A stretch of DNA of 25,279 nucleotides from Elysia marginata. Lineage: Eukaryota > Mollusca > Gastropoda > Plakobranchidae. Below are positions 17,387-24,751 of this stretch, piece after piece. The stretch spans positions 663,311 through 688,589 of the forward strand of contig BMAT01010370.1 of assembly GCA_019649035.1 (NCBI GenBank). Direction: 5' to 3'. The position numbers and the translations under genes are program-made. Under the pieces are notes generated by a model that saw only the letters and a program-made list of their open reading frames with translations, made no database searches and was not told the origin of the DNA. Each line of letters opens with the position of its first letter. Positions within the stretch are counted from its first letter, which is position 1.

Positions 17387-18950
17387 GTTATTTTATTGTC
17401 CTTGTTATTAGTTTTCATATACATTCTAACGCAATCCTTTGATAGAAAGAATAAATAAATATTTCTGTAAGATCATCTTATTACATGTACACTGTATTTC
17501 AATTGCATTAAAATTAAGTATTGAATAAATCTGAAGTCAGGAACTTTTAATGTATGGCTTTGTTAGGCAGTGAAAAACGTCCCTTTTTGTTCAATTGAAC
17601 CTTTCATTCTAAGTAAATTTAATTCATACGCGAGTAACGAGCAACCTTTGCTTTCACATAGTCTTACATTTGAAAACAATTTTACGAGCGTACGTAAAAA
17701 TCTTTTTGAGAGAAAACCCTTTTTCTTGAAAGTATTCAGAAGCTATTTTTTAAGCTTCAGTTTTTTAAAGAAATCCTTCATTTGCACTTCTTTCTTTCCA
17801 TTACAACGTCAGAAAAACAAGATTTTCAGTTTTCAGGAGTTTTATTTTATTTTTCGTTCAGTCGAGTATGTTGCAGACTTAATATGATTTTATACTTCCA
17901 TCTGGTCTCCCATGCTGCGATTTCTCCCTATAATTTTTGTGTTCAGCATTACATTCTTGGCCACTACTTTCTGTCTTTGGCATCCTAAATGTTTGAAGTA
18001 CTCATATTATTTTAATTTTTTTTCTAGCTTTTCTTATTTTACCTGCGCAAAATTTATTTTCTTTGAGTTTAGTTTAAGCTTGTTTTTCTCCTGCTGTGAT
18101 GGGTTTGTTAATCACAGTGATTCTGTGAAATCATTTGAACATATCCTAGATTATTTCCTGCCTTCTAGAGATTTTGCTTACTTTGTCAATTCATAATTTT
18201 TATTACCTGTCCAGACAGGTGTATGAAGTGAAATAATGATAGTGTAACATAATACATCCTCGTCTAAAACCTTTATATACCTCATAAAATGCATTGCGTG
18301 TGCTGCTCCATCTTTAGTGCTTGTATGAGGACGACAAGTTGAGGAGTCTGGTACCCACTGTGTTAACGGTTTGAAAAAACTCCGCTGTGGTTTTACGCTG
18401 TCATAAGTTACGCTGTCATAAGTATTGCTGTAGGTTAGTAAGTACATGTTAAATAATAATGCTACTTTGTGGGCTAAGCGAGTTTACAAGGTAAGTATTT
18501 TAGAACACTAATCATTGTATCATTCTTTCTTTGAACAAATGAAGTTTAAAACTTATCTGATATGCAAAGTTCTGAAACAGGTCAATGGAAAGAGATATTC
18601 TCCTTAAAATAATCACCTAGTTATTCAAAAGCATGACAAGATCTTTCATCTTGAAAATTGTATAGAAAAAAAGGGGGAACGTGTTTCAAACATTTAAAGA
18701 ACAAGTTAGTCTTTTCTTACTCAGGTGGAGAAAGATGCAGCGCACACAACGACGAGGACATCGAGAACACGGTGTTAACCAGGGCTTCTCCTCACCTGTG
18801 GTACCCACCCAGAAAACCCAAGAAGACGTGGGCCTGGCTGTACAGGACAAGTACCCTGAGAAGGTGTCGTCGCAGCCCAACCAGAACCATGGCTATGATC
18901 ACGTATACATGGAGCCTGCAAACACTACTGTTTACTTTGAAATGCAGTGA
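2770..18950 (+). CDS. Lectin-EGF transmembrane receptor, 11 visible exons, 5' partial (whole-gene entry)
   Basis: The exons listed below join into about 625 residues: EGF, two galactose-binding-like domains, four EGFs, transmembrane helix, tail. All junctions keep phase 1 except the last (phase 2), and every exon has an AG acceptor and GT donor. This is the layout of a cell-surface receptor that would bind glycans or other ligands outside and signal through tyrosines inside, like MEGF10, Draper or CED-1 in engulfment. Mollusc receptor tyrosine phosphatases share the same ectodomain type, but here the gene ends after a short tail and no phosphatase domain is seen. A signal peptide exon is missing from the window. 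Exon 4 carries a one-base frame break, so the allele is either damaged, misassembled or spliced differently. The domain reading is strong; the ligand and pathway are inference. Confidence 0.8.
2911..5212 (+). other. Intron 1
   Basis: It carries donor GTAAGT at 2911 and ends with a weak pyrimidine stretch before AG at 5211-5212. It holds imperfect CT-rich tracts at about 3645-3731 and 3961-4016 and a G run near 4577-4588. No further exon is recognisable, although a short one carrying the start of the lectin domain could be hidden here. Confidence 0.6.
5213..5386 (+). CDS. Exon 2: first half of galactose-binding domain 1
   Basis: The exon is 174 bases (58 codons), phase 1 to 1. It encodes AASSRYHANQ followed by LWLFDSDDNTCNDG, then SAVTVSLDTSQPLSWIRVVL. 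The pattern 'x-FD-x-DDNTC' followed by 'V-x-V-x-L-x-x-x-x-P-x-x-W-x-R-V-V' is how the first lectin-like domain opens in mollusc EGF receptors of this class. The acceptor AG at 5211-5212 or the one three bases on (start 5216) both keep phase 1 and differ by one residue; an in-frame TAA at 5209-5211 excludes any start further left. The donor is CAG|GTGATA. The usual opening residues of the domain are short, so a small upstream exon may be missing. Confidence 0.8.
5387..5758 (+). other. Intron 2 with CAN/ATC trinucleotide tract
   Basis: This 372-base intron is mostly an imperfect trinucleotide tract (5521-5646) built from CAC, ACC, ATC and CAT units on the + strand. The remainder is AT-rich, with a T-rich stretch (5730-5746) before the acceptor. 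Confidence 0.75.
5759..5953 (+). CDS. Exon 3: second half of galactose-binding domain 1
   Basis: The exon is 195 bases (65 codons), phase 1 to 1, with acceptor ATGGCAG at 5758 and donor GTAAAG at 5954. It encodes YFEEIQLSYQTTNSS, a middle stretch with cysteines in SCPAV and ISCPT, and ends VTISGPGVGSLCSLYIS. The ending 'V-x-I-x-G-x-x-x-x-x-LCSLYIS' is typical of the last beta strands of this domain, where a cysteine near the C-terminus closes the fold. The next exon opens with GRN, continuing directly into the second lectin domain. The methionine at 5752 lies just upstream of the acceptor and is not a start. Confidence 0.85.
6540..6567 (+). repeat. Mariner left terminal inverted repeat
   Basis: It begins CGAGGGTCGTTCAAAAAGTT immediately after a TA. 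It pairs with 7487-7514 with two mismatches. Confidence 0.92.
6655..6657. other. Three-N assembly gap after a C run
   Basis: Three undetermined bases follow a run of about ten C at 6645-6654, inside the mariner relic. This is an assembly or polishing artefact at a homopolymer and affects no gene. Confidence 0.95.
6761..7399 (+). pseudogene. Mariner transposase, decayed and missing its middle
   Basis: An N-terminus MSVRLKQKTIADFLITQ starts at 6761 and is followed by a stop and then by IDVHLRMKLVYG and VDVSTV, the helix-turn-helix region of a mariner transposase. A GRP segment follows near 6956. The sequence then jumps to LHHDNAGLHKS (7095-7127), which holds the second catalytic aspartate (7104-7106), and to PDFGPSDFYLF, which holds the third (7211-7213). 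The two are 107 bases apart, consistent with the mariner D34D spacing plus a two-base frame shift. The end reads DKDGNYVEN and stops at 7397-7399. The region holding the first aspartate and the WVHH-type motif is absent. The enzyme cannot be functional. Confidence 0.85.
7487..7514 (-). repeat. Mariner right terminal inverted repeat
   Basis: It ends AAACGACCCTCG directly before a TA and is the inverted partner of 6540-6567. Confidence 0.92.
8205..8428 (+). CDS. Exon 4: first half of galactose-binding domain 2, one-base frame break
   Basis: The acceptor at 8203-8204 gives (G)GA CGA AAC, so the domain opens GRNMALFEYATQTSTHE, the usual start of a fucolectin-type domain. That frame then hits TGA at 8255-8257. 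From 8254 the homologous text continues one frame over: VNGDVPPADSP, LTCTHT, GRWMLSFRRSILPTSFVIHN, ending at donor ATG|GTAAAA (8429) in phase 1. The exon is 224 bases, one short of the 225 needed for a symmetric phase 1 exon, so a single missing base near 8249-8254 explains everything. It could be an assembly error, a null allele or real decay. Another AG at 8238-8239 would give a 189-base in-frame exon starting at 8240, but would drop the conserved opening strand. Confidence 0.8.
8429..8949 (+). other. Intron 4
   Basis: This 521-base intron ends with a long (CTA)n(AAT)n microsatellite (8805-8900) only about 50 bases before the acceptor. The acceptor itself has a good pyrimidine tract ending TACCCCCAG. 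Confidence 0.8.
8805..8900. repeat. (CTA)n(AAT)n compound microsatellite
   Basis: About 20 CTA units run to about 8866, followed by about 11 AAT units. It is intronic and adjoins the acceptor of exon 5. Confidence 0.95.
8950..9162 (+). CDS. Exon 5: second half of galactose-binding domain 2
   Basis: The exon is 213 bases (71 codons), phase 1 to 1. It encodes DCCEERLVGFTLDAL, then YTDPGGPYQEVYTVV, a strand segment VRLLVITK, and ends LTLCEVEVFG. This is the standard close of a fucolectin/F5-8C-like domain: 'R-L-x-x-F-x-L-x-A' for the middle strand and 'LxLCEVEVFG' for the last one. The donor is GTG|GTCAGT; reading through it meets TAG five codons on, so the splice is needed. It follows a microsatellite-loaded intron and leads into the EGF series. 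Confidence 0.88.
9163..10242 (+). other. Intron 5, carrying a MITE
   Basis: The intron contains the inverted-repeat element at 9649-9840 (separate entry). The rest is AT-rich and without coding signal. The acceptor TACAACTAG is only moderately pyrimidine-rich, with CTTTTC upstream. Confidence 0.7.
9649..9840. mobile_element. MITE with ~45-bp inverted ends, copy 1
   Basis: The left end GGATCCTGTTTCACATGACG matches the reverse complement of the right end, GGGCCCGTTTCACATGACAC, and the similarity continues inward (CGTA, GAAGAC, CTG) for about 45 bases. The interior has no coding capacity. A related copy with the same inner motifs lies at 21267-21434. I could not define the target duplication with confidence, so the superfamily is unassigned. 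Confidence 0.75.
10243..10398 (+). CDS. Exon 6: EGF module
   Basis: The exon is 156 bases (52 codons), phase 1 to 1, with donor ACCG|GTGAGC. It encodes an eight-cysteine module: SVCPEGKYGLECDNDCHC, a longer central loop ending PEQCLISTGGC, then CPSGCNPGFTGEDCYTG. It follows directly on the last lectin strand. The central loop is four to five residues longer than in the other EGF exons. The split first codon completes as GAG (Glu). A second AG two bases downstream would break the phase and is not used. Confidence 0.87.
11280..11520. repeat. 240-bp intronic direct repeat, copy 1
   Basis: It matches 12795-13041 in the same orientation. Shared blocks include GGAAAAAGCAA, TGCTCGTGT, AAAGTCATG, and CATCTCTTTGAAG near the right end, at an almost constant offset of about 1,520 bases. 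Confidence 0.8.
11777..11831. repeat. (GA)n(GACAGA)n microsatellite
   Basis: A GA run passes into four or five GACAGA hexamers. It is intronic. Confidence 0.9.
11972..12060. repeat. (AAG)n microsatellite
   Basis: About 25 AAG units run on the sense strand, perfect to about 12045 and then interrupted by AACAGG. It lies about 120 bases before the exon 7 acceptor. Confidence 0.95.
12182..12325 (+). CDS. Exon 7: EGF module
   Basis: The exon is 144 bases (48 codons), phase 1 to 1, with acceptor TTTTCCTACAG and donor TCAG|GTCAGG. It encodes CSAGKYGSGCAGMCSLHCAG, then ACSAADGNCTYGCTEGYQPP and KCVSG, with eight cysteines. It is the same length as exon 9 and aligns with it without gaps, about 21 identical residues of 48, including CSxHCA and GYxPPxC, so the two look like products of an internal exon duplication. 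It is flanked on both sides by copies of a 240-bp intronic repeat. Confidence 0.88.
12581..12700 (+). pseudogene. Possible decayed lectin-domain exon
   Basis: After a TTTACAG acceptor-like site at 12574-12580 one frame opens DLTM, and a second frame then reads YTEPSLAPLWFDVNNTSC before a TAG at about 12685. The middle resembles exon 2 (LWLFDSDDNTC) at both protein and DNA level. The two parts are in different frames and no donor in phase is evident, so it would be a dead exon left from a domain duplication. The match is short and made by eye. Confidence 0.4.
12795..13041. repeat. 240-bp intronic direct repeat, copy 2
   Basis: This is the partner of 11280-11520 and lies on the other side of exon 7. 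Both copies end in CATCTCTTTGAAG followed by GAATAAT. Confidence 0.8.
14551..14760 (+). mobile_element. tRNA-derived SINE
   Basis: A pol III A-box-like segment TGACCTAGTGGTAGAC starts at 14561 and a B box GGGTTCGAGTC lies at 14604-14614, with normal tRNA spacing. The T-arm stem is imperfect and no clean acceptor stem can be drawn, so it is a tRNA-like head rather than a working tRNA. A unique body continues to about 14760 (TAGTCGTTGGGATAGGTCC, then AAGTGTTACACGGG), as in other invertebrate SINEs. The right boundary is approximate. Confidence 0.65.
15140..15274 (+). CDS. Exon 8: EGF module
   Basis: The exon is 135 bases (45 codons), phase 1 to 1, the shortest EGF exon here, with donor CAAG|GTATGT. 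It encodes CPKTTFGQDCLRNCSASC, then DCQPQTGLCKECPSGLSGDF and CQQG, with eight cysteines. The spacing differs slightly from its neighbours: the usual CxxGC before the last loop is CKECPSG. Confidence 0.87.
15275..16522 (+). other. Intron 8 with a 28-bp minisatellite
   Basis: Apart from the minisatellite (15579-15735), the intron is AT-rich unique sequence without coding signal. The acceptor is strong (TTGTTTTGTCTTCCAG). Confidence 0.75.
15579..15735. repeat. 28-bp minisatellite, about 5.6 copies
   Basis: CGATGT recurs at 15603, 15631, 15659, 15687 and 15715, exactly every 28 bases, within a unit like GATGTGACCAGTGCATTATA. A diverged copy begins at 15579. The units differ mainly by point changes. 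Confidence 0.92.
16523..16666 (+). CDS. Exon 9: last EGF module
   Basis: The exon is 144 bases (48 codons), phase 1 to 1, with donor GAAG|GTAACT. It encodes CSVGFWGPRCVYNCSIHCAD, then TCDRYNGSCLAGCKAGYEPP and LCGEG, with eight cysteines. Two possible N-glycosylation sites are seen (NCS and NGS, with NET nearby). It closely resembles exon 7. It is the last extracellular module before the membrane exon. Confidence 0.9.
16667..16991 (+). other. Intron 9
   Basis: This is a 325-base intron with nothing notable. It ends TTTGTTTTCAAACTAG. Confidence 0.8.
16992..17118 (+). CDS. Exon 10: juxtamembrane stalk and transmembrane helix
   Basis: The exon is 127 bases and goes from phase 1 to phase 2, so it is the point where the phase changes. 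After a short polar stalk (AIPSAQKVISDSGKSNTG) it encodes AIVGGSVAAVVVVAAGVIAG followed by MFML and the first basic residue. That is a single helix of about 22 hydrophobic residues with a GG-x-x-x-A small-residue face and a following positive charge, as expected for a type I protein. The donor is TTGAG|GTATCT. Confidence 0.88.
17119..18724 (+). other. Intron 10
   Basis: The intron holds a CTT-rich tract (17250-17288) and a long (TTA)n run (17304-17396). Further on, a 14-base segment ACGCTGTCATAAGT is repeated in tandem at about 18397-18422. Long T-rich open frames near 17570-18196 are low-complexity and not coding. Confidence 0.75.
17304..17396. repeat. (TTA)n microsatellite
   Basis: The run is ATT/TTA with an interior GTT patch (about 17316-17330) and then about 20 clean units. 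It is intronic. Confidence 0.93.
18725..18950 (+). CDS. Exon 11: cytoplasmic tail and stop
   Basis: The acceptor TCTTTTCTTACTCAG joins in phase 2 to complete AGG (Arg), and the exon runs 226 bases to TGA at 18948-18950. The tail of about 75 residues starts with a basic stretch RWRKMQRTQRRGHREH that fits a stop-transfer signal, then a polar Pro/Gln region. The last 22 residues hold a tyrosine cluster: NHGY (an NxxY form), YDHV, YMEP and YFEM, with YDHV and YFEM separated by nine residues. That spacing fits an ITAM-like pair with V and M in place of L/I, and YFEM fits a YxxM site for PI3-kinase SH2 domains. MEGF10, Draper and CED-1 signal through NPxY and YxxL motifs in the same place. The role here is inference. 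Confidence 0.88.
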
Positions 18951-19350
18951 TGCATACAATCTCTCTCTTAAGTGACCAGGGTCCAGCTTTTAATGATACT
19001 CTGAAAAGCAGTAATGTGTAAAGAGTCTTCCTATGTTCTAAATGACCAAGTTTACATCTTTCAAATATTAACTTGTACTGTGAAAAACTACTTCTCTATC
19101 AAGCGACCAGTGTCAAAATTTTAAGCTTTTTGTAATACTCATAAATGCAGTAATGTATAAACTGCCTTGCTCTTTTTTCGTGACAAAGTTTCTTCAGCCC
19201 TTGTACTCTGTACTACAGCAATGCGTGTACTGTTTTTCTCCGTTCTAAATGAATAAGTTTCAGCCACGAAACATAACTTTGTATTTTGTAACATATTTTG
19301 TAGTGAAGTAACTACACAGATTTTTCTTAAAAAGTCAGTGACTAAGTTTC
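18925..19350 (+). repeat. Degenerate tandem repeat spanning the stop codon and 3' UTR
   Basis: The last coding bases, ACTTTGAAATGCAGTGATG (from 18934), recur as ACTCTGAAAAGCAGTAATG (18998), a weaker ACTGTGAAAAACTAC (19077), ACTCATAAATGCAGTAATG (19137) and ACTCTGTACTACAGCAATG (19205). Between them a second block recurs: AAGTGACCAG (18970), AAATGACCAAGTTT (19040), AAGCGACCAG (19101), TGACAAAGTTTC (19180) and AAATGAATAAGTTTC (19247). The unit is 60 to 80 bases with five or six copies. Confidence 0.7.
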
Positions 19351-20075
19351 ATTCTCCAAACATTATAAATATACATGTCCTTTCTACTGATTGCCTCCGC
19401 TTTTTTATACAACACTTTATTTTTAATATTCCGACGAGTCTTCAAACTTTGAATCAATAAGTTGTATACCTTTTTCCAACGTGGCTGTTCTCCTGAAAAA
19501 GCCAGAAAATGGCCTTCATTCAAACTAAATACTTTGAGATAAACTTTTTGTGGAGAGAGATTCTGGTATTTTGCAGTTTGATTTCTTAAAGCGTTGCTTT
19601 TCTTAAAATTTATAATTCCAACATTTAACACAGCTAGCCTAGTTCCTAGCCAACTATGAGGAAAGGTTTTCAAACTATTCGTCTATCCTTATTCGACAAA
19701 AGCTATACAAATACGTTTGCCAAACAAACTGTATGCCAATTGCATCTTCTTTGAATCATGTGCACGGTGAATTGTTTCTTTCAAAGTATTATCTCACAAA
19801 GATTGTACATCGATGTTGATTTTTAAAAGATATACACATGTATATATGAAAAGTATTTCCAAGAAATTTGCTTCAAGATTTGTGTGTGTGTGTGTTCAGT
19901 AATTCCACGCATTTTTTGTGACTGAATTTACCTACATGTTTCCAAGCATTTTCTTATATAGGTTTTGGTCACAGACAACTACACTGGTCAAAAATTGACC
20001 GTGTACACGCTCTTTTGTGTGCCTCAGAGAGTTTCTACGTTTTGAAACAATAAAAATAAAAACTTTCTATTGACT
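18951..20075 (+). other. 3' untranslated region
   Basis: The UTR is about 1.1 kb and AT-rich, beginning with the degenerate repeat above and ending near the poly(A) signals at 20049-20060. A short TG run lies at 19881-19894. The exact cleavage point is not visible. Confidence 0.65.
20049..20060 (+). terminator. Overlapping poly(A) signals
   Basis: Two AATAAA hexamers occur back to back (20049-20054 and 20055-20060), followed by a T/GT-rich stretch (about 20104-20130) that fits a downstream element. They are the best end for the receptor transcript. Confidence 0.65.
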
Positions 20076-21266
20076 CTTTAAGCATTGACCAATTTGAAAC
20101 TCGTTTTCTTTGTTTTTGTTGTTGTTATTTTAATTTTTATTAACAATATTAATAATCACCATTAATATTATTATTATGATCATATCGTTATAAACTTATA
20201 TGGCAGGTAGCAACGATAGTATGATAGTATGAACGACTGCCAAATTGGAAAAAGCTGAGGATGCGAGCTGATCGATTTAATGGAAAACAGGGCTAGGAAA
20301 GAGAAGAAACACAAATTGCACTGAAAAAATACTTGCAGCTATTCAAAAATCAAGCTGCAAGATTTTTAAGCTCCAAGAAAAATATAAAAAAAAATTTCTC
20401 TTTATAGAGATATTTTTTAACCTTCCTTTGTAAAAGAGACGTGTTTTAACCTAAACATTTTGCGTCCGATACCATCAACAGATTATCGCGAAATATTGGA
20501 GATTTTAACCTAAGAATGAAAAATGAAATACTGCAATCAAGGGCACGTTTTTTGAGTCAAAGAGAAGACCAGTATTAGCATAAACATAAAATTTACTGAC
20601 CTCCCTTTAACACTAAAGATAATCCTTTACTCTACACTAAAGCTGCCATGAGCTTAATCATTCTAAAGATTCAAAACAGAAGAACTTTAGGAAACTTTAA
20701 AACATTTTACTAGCTATCTTTCTGTTTGATTCAAGATGAAACCTAAGCTATTGATTTTATTATATCTCAGACAGGCGTGTCGTATGCATCTGTTTACCTA
20801 TGCATTTCAGAATTGTGTTCTGACAAACTGCTCGGATCCCAGCAGAAACAAGAACAAATTGATGTTTGGTGTGAGTCCTACCAGGCAAATGTAAAGGGCT
20901 CCTCCAAAGGTTTATTTTGCTGGAAAGGGACAAATTGAATCCAAATAAATGTAAAAAAATTAGAGGATCAGCGGAGGAGGCATCATACACAGCTGTTTTA
21001 GTTACGATAACAGAAGGGAATGGCGTGTGACAGATAATTACAGAACTACATTTTTTAGTTTGTCATAATTGAAACCTTCTTTTCTTTGGTCAATTTTCAC
21101 AATAAGTCAAGAGAAACCACATCTATATGGAGTTAGTGTTAGCTTATATAAATAAGCTGCAGGGAGCTATAGATAACTGCTCACTACGGTTAAACGTTGA
21201 TATAGATCATACAGGTGTTCTCATACCCAATGCATGCTGGTTCATTTTCTATGGCTTTTATTTTAA

Positions 21267-21434
21267 CCCCTGTTTATATTACGTGTATCCCTTACGGAAG
21301 ACTCCAGACTGTCTCCAGACCGAAGACTGGAAAAATTGTATCCCAATGAGAACGGACCATGTGATAGCAAATACGGATCACCGGTCCAGAACTGGTCCAG
21401 AGTCCGTACGGGATGGGGGTCATGAAAAACGGGC
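21267..21434. mobile_element. MITE, copy 2
   Basis: The left end CCCCTGTTTATATTACGTGT pairs with the reverse complement of the right end, GCCCGTTTTTCATGACCCCC, and both continue with ATCCC-TACGG-A-CTC and then CCAGACCG or GGACCGG. The inner order CGTA/GGAAGAC/CTG matches the element at 9649-9840. The ends are more decayed than in copy 1. Confidence 0.65.
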
Positions 21435-22349
21435 TTTATCGTGTAACTGTCTGTTCTTTGTGGACAAAAGCAGCTTAACCTAAAAAATTGTAAGAGAATA
21501 TTTAATATCACTTTTATGTAGAGGTATGTTAGACAAACAATATTAGTGGAATCGAAGTATATCTGAGAGAGATTGACCTCAATACAGAGTTCAAAGTCAC
21601 AGTATTAAAAAATCTTGAGACTTGAAATATTCGTTAATATCTACAACACTATCAGGACTCGAAACATGTAGTCTTCACCAAATGTTAGTATGAGATAAAA
21701 ATTCTAAAAGATCAACTCCATGTCAAGGTAAAAAGGTTCCCTTGAATCTCTTGATGAGTGTGTGAAAGCAATCTCCTCATTGATGTCAGCCAATGCTTTA
21801 AAATTAAATGAAGATATTTAAAATGAATTGATGATTGTTGGAAATTTTAACTGATTTTTAATTCTCAATTGTCTACGTTATCCATGTTTTTGTAAACTTG
21901 TATGAAAGAAAATGTGTAGTTTTTATTTTGTAAAACGCATTAGCACTTTATTTTATTGGAAACGGCGCTATGTCAAGAATTACAACTACCTTTGTTACGT
22001 GGTGACAACTGATTAGAAAGACATGAAAAAAAGGTAAAGTAACAGCTAAACTTTCATAGCATTTCTTCTATGCCCAGCGCTATGCTCGCAGAAACAAACA
22101 CACGTTACTCAAAATGGCTGAAGAATAGACTCAGGTAATTTTTAAAAACCGCATACATGTATAGTACAACTCTCGATTTAGAATAATTAGAATTTAGAAA
22201 CTGAAAGCAGTTTAAAATTGAGCGAAAAAAAGCAAGCATAAACATATAAATTGAGATAAATTTTCATCTTTTTGTCTTTATTGTATTTCTTACAAAGCAT
22301 AGAGTAACGCAGTGAAACAACAAGAAATACCTAATAGAAATATAAAAAG

Positions 22350-22515
22350 GAGCAGAGAGAAGGAGAGAGAGACAAAGAGAAAGAGAGAGACATAGAGAGA
22401 GAGGTGAGAGAGAAAAATGGAGGATAGACGGAGAGATAGATAGATAGTTGGAGAGAGAAAGGAGAGAGAGAAAAAGGGAGGATAGACGGAGAGATAGATA
22501 GATGGATGGATAGAT

Positions 22516-22562
<47 letters not shown>
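22350..22562. repeat. GA-rich tract with GATA/GATG units
   Basis: Imperfect GAGA/GACAGA sequence leads into two near-identical blocks containing GGATAGACGGAGAGATAGAT (about 22422 and 22480), and ends in a pure GA run (22519-22562). Confidence 0.9.
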
Positions 22563-22565
<3 letters not shown>

Positions 22566-23875
22566 GTGGAAGAAACAGCAAAACTTGAAGCTCGCCAATC
22601 GGTTTGTGTGTCACTGGCAGGCTATAAGAATGGCCTGCTGATAAAAAGGCAGAATCATTTTTATAAAAGATACGAAGATAAAGAGTAAAGTTGAAATTTT
22701 TCAGCATACTACTTAAGTAGCGACGTTTGTTTGAAAAATAGCATAGGTGACCGGCAAATGTAGTATTAGAGGTCCAAATCGAGAAAGTTGTACTACACCA
22801 AACTTTGTGTGGAGGGGGCACTGAAATTGTTGGCGAAACAATCCAATAACGTGACGACCAACGCATGTTCTCGGTAAAATATTTCGTCACAAGATAATAA
22901 ATTTTGCAGACACAATCCAGATTATAACAAGTGTTTGAAACTCATGCTCAGTGAAATATATTAATAAGACTTTCCATGAACTAGCAGGGAAAAATTAAAC
23001 ACACCTTCCACAAGATTGGAACCGGACTTTGCATTCGTTTTTTAATTAAGAGACAGGCATTGATTTCCACAGTTACTTGAGTTAAATGCAATTAAACACC
23101 TATAAATAGCAACAGGGGCTAGCACAAAATTTCAAGTAAGGAACGGTCAAATCGATATCTGCAAGCAACAAAAAATAAGCTTAGGGTGATAGAAACAGAA
23201 GATGAGGATAAAGGTAATAATTTTTTCTTGGGAATGATAGGATAAAATTAAAAAACGTGACACTTCCATTTATTCACTTTTATCAACTTTTTAAATACGT
23301 AAAGCACGAAATCACAATTAGCTATAAGAGTGCGGATTTTTTTATTTCACTCGGCGACTGGAATTAAAATTTTGAATACAAAAGTGACAATTTGCCACTT
23401 CAAACCAATATAAACCAACGAAGCAAGACATTTAATTCTAAATCACGTTTTTGATGCATGAGCTAACTTAGAAGAAACTAGCATTCCACAAAAGAATCAT
23501 TGTCGTTTAATTATTGAATGTGTAAAGATCTGTTTTTAGATTGCTCTCACGAACTTCAGGAGAACCTATGATTTGCTTGTTTTTACGAGCGCGGCTTCAG
23601 TGATTGTATGTCATTCGTGATCGCCATATTGTATGCTTGGTGGCTTTGATCATCATTCTGTTCCCTTTACAAAATCCCGTTCCTGTGCTATTGTCACAAC
23701 CTCCGACGTTGTTTCCACTCCCGAGAAATTCGCGGGTTTCAGCAAAGATGATGGAATTGGCTTAAGTAAAGAATCAAAGAATTGGCTAACCTTCAATTTA
23801 AAAGTTCCCTTCTTTTCTTCTTGTCCCCAAAATGTTGTATTATCTACATCGGGTTGGTCTTCTTCTTTCCGCAGG

Positions 23876-23973
23876 CTTACCTTCTGCGCGTCTATATTCT
23901 GTTTTGAGTTTCCTCTCAACGAATTATCTTTATTTTTTATCTTGCTTTAAAAGTTTTTTCCCCTCCCCCTCTT

Positions 23974-24013
<40 letters not shown>

Positions 24014-24709
24014 TGTGTAAGTCTGTGTCTATCTATCTCGCTATACCTTTACATCTTTGTTTAATCATGTCTGTCTGCCTCTTCCTCTCCCACCTTCTCT
24101 TTTGGCCCTAAACCATAAGTTTACCTTCTTTGCATCTGCGGCTAACATTCTGTATTTGAGTTTCCTGTCAACGCCCTCTCTTTTTTTATCTCCCTGTAAC
24201 CGTTTTATCCAACTTTTTATCACATTTTACGTGTTATCTATCTTTCTCCCCCCCCCCCTCTCTCTCTCTGGCTTTGTCTTTACATGTCTGTAGACCTATG
24301 TCTGTCCGTCTCTTTGTCCATTACCTTCTCTTTTGGTTCTAAACCATGAGTTTTTACTGCAAGATTAATCTTGATAACATACATGATCTAGCGTCAACGT
24401 CAGGCGTTCACCCAAGCCGCATACAAATACTGATAAAGTAACATCTTTTCCAAGCCATACAGTTCGCATATCGCTTCAAAAATAATTTATCCATGATTTT
24501 GTCTCAAAATGAGCAGATTTTGGTGCATGTGCCTGGAATGATGCATTACCCTACCTCTCCAGACAAAATTGGGGGGGTCTTAGCCATTATAATGTTGTAT
24601 TATCTTACCTCCGCGCTTCTAATATTCTGTCGTTGAATTTTCTTTCGACGCCTTCTCTTTATTTTTTAATTTCCTATAACCGTCTTACTCCCTTCCTATC
24701 ATAGTGCAC

Positions 24710-24751
<42 letters not shown>

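Noticed and set aside
17570-18196. Overlapping Phe/Ser-rich open frames in intron 10
   Set aside because: They are T-rich low-complexity translation without conserved motifs, lying inside an intron between well-defined exons.
21127-21483. 118-codon + strand open frame
   Set aside because: Most of it lies within MITE copy 2, and it has no recognisable protein features.
22264-22890. Long minus-strand open frame rich in Ser and Leu
   Set aside because: It is the translation of the GA-rich tract (CT on the other strand), so it is open because of low complexity.
23653-23919. Minus-strand 88-codon frame with mixed, hydrophilic composition
   Set aside because: It is plausible in composition, but it overlaps the start of a repeat cluster, has no supporting exon partners and matches no family I know.
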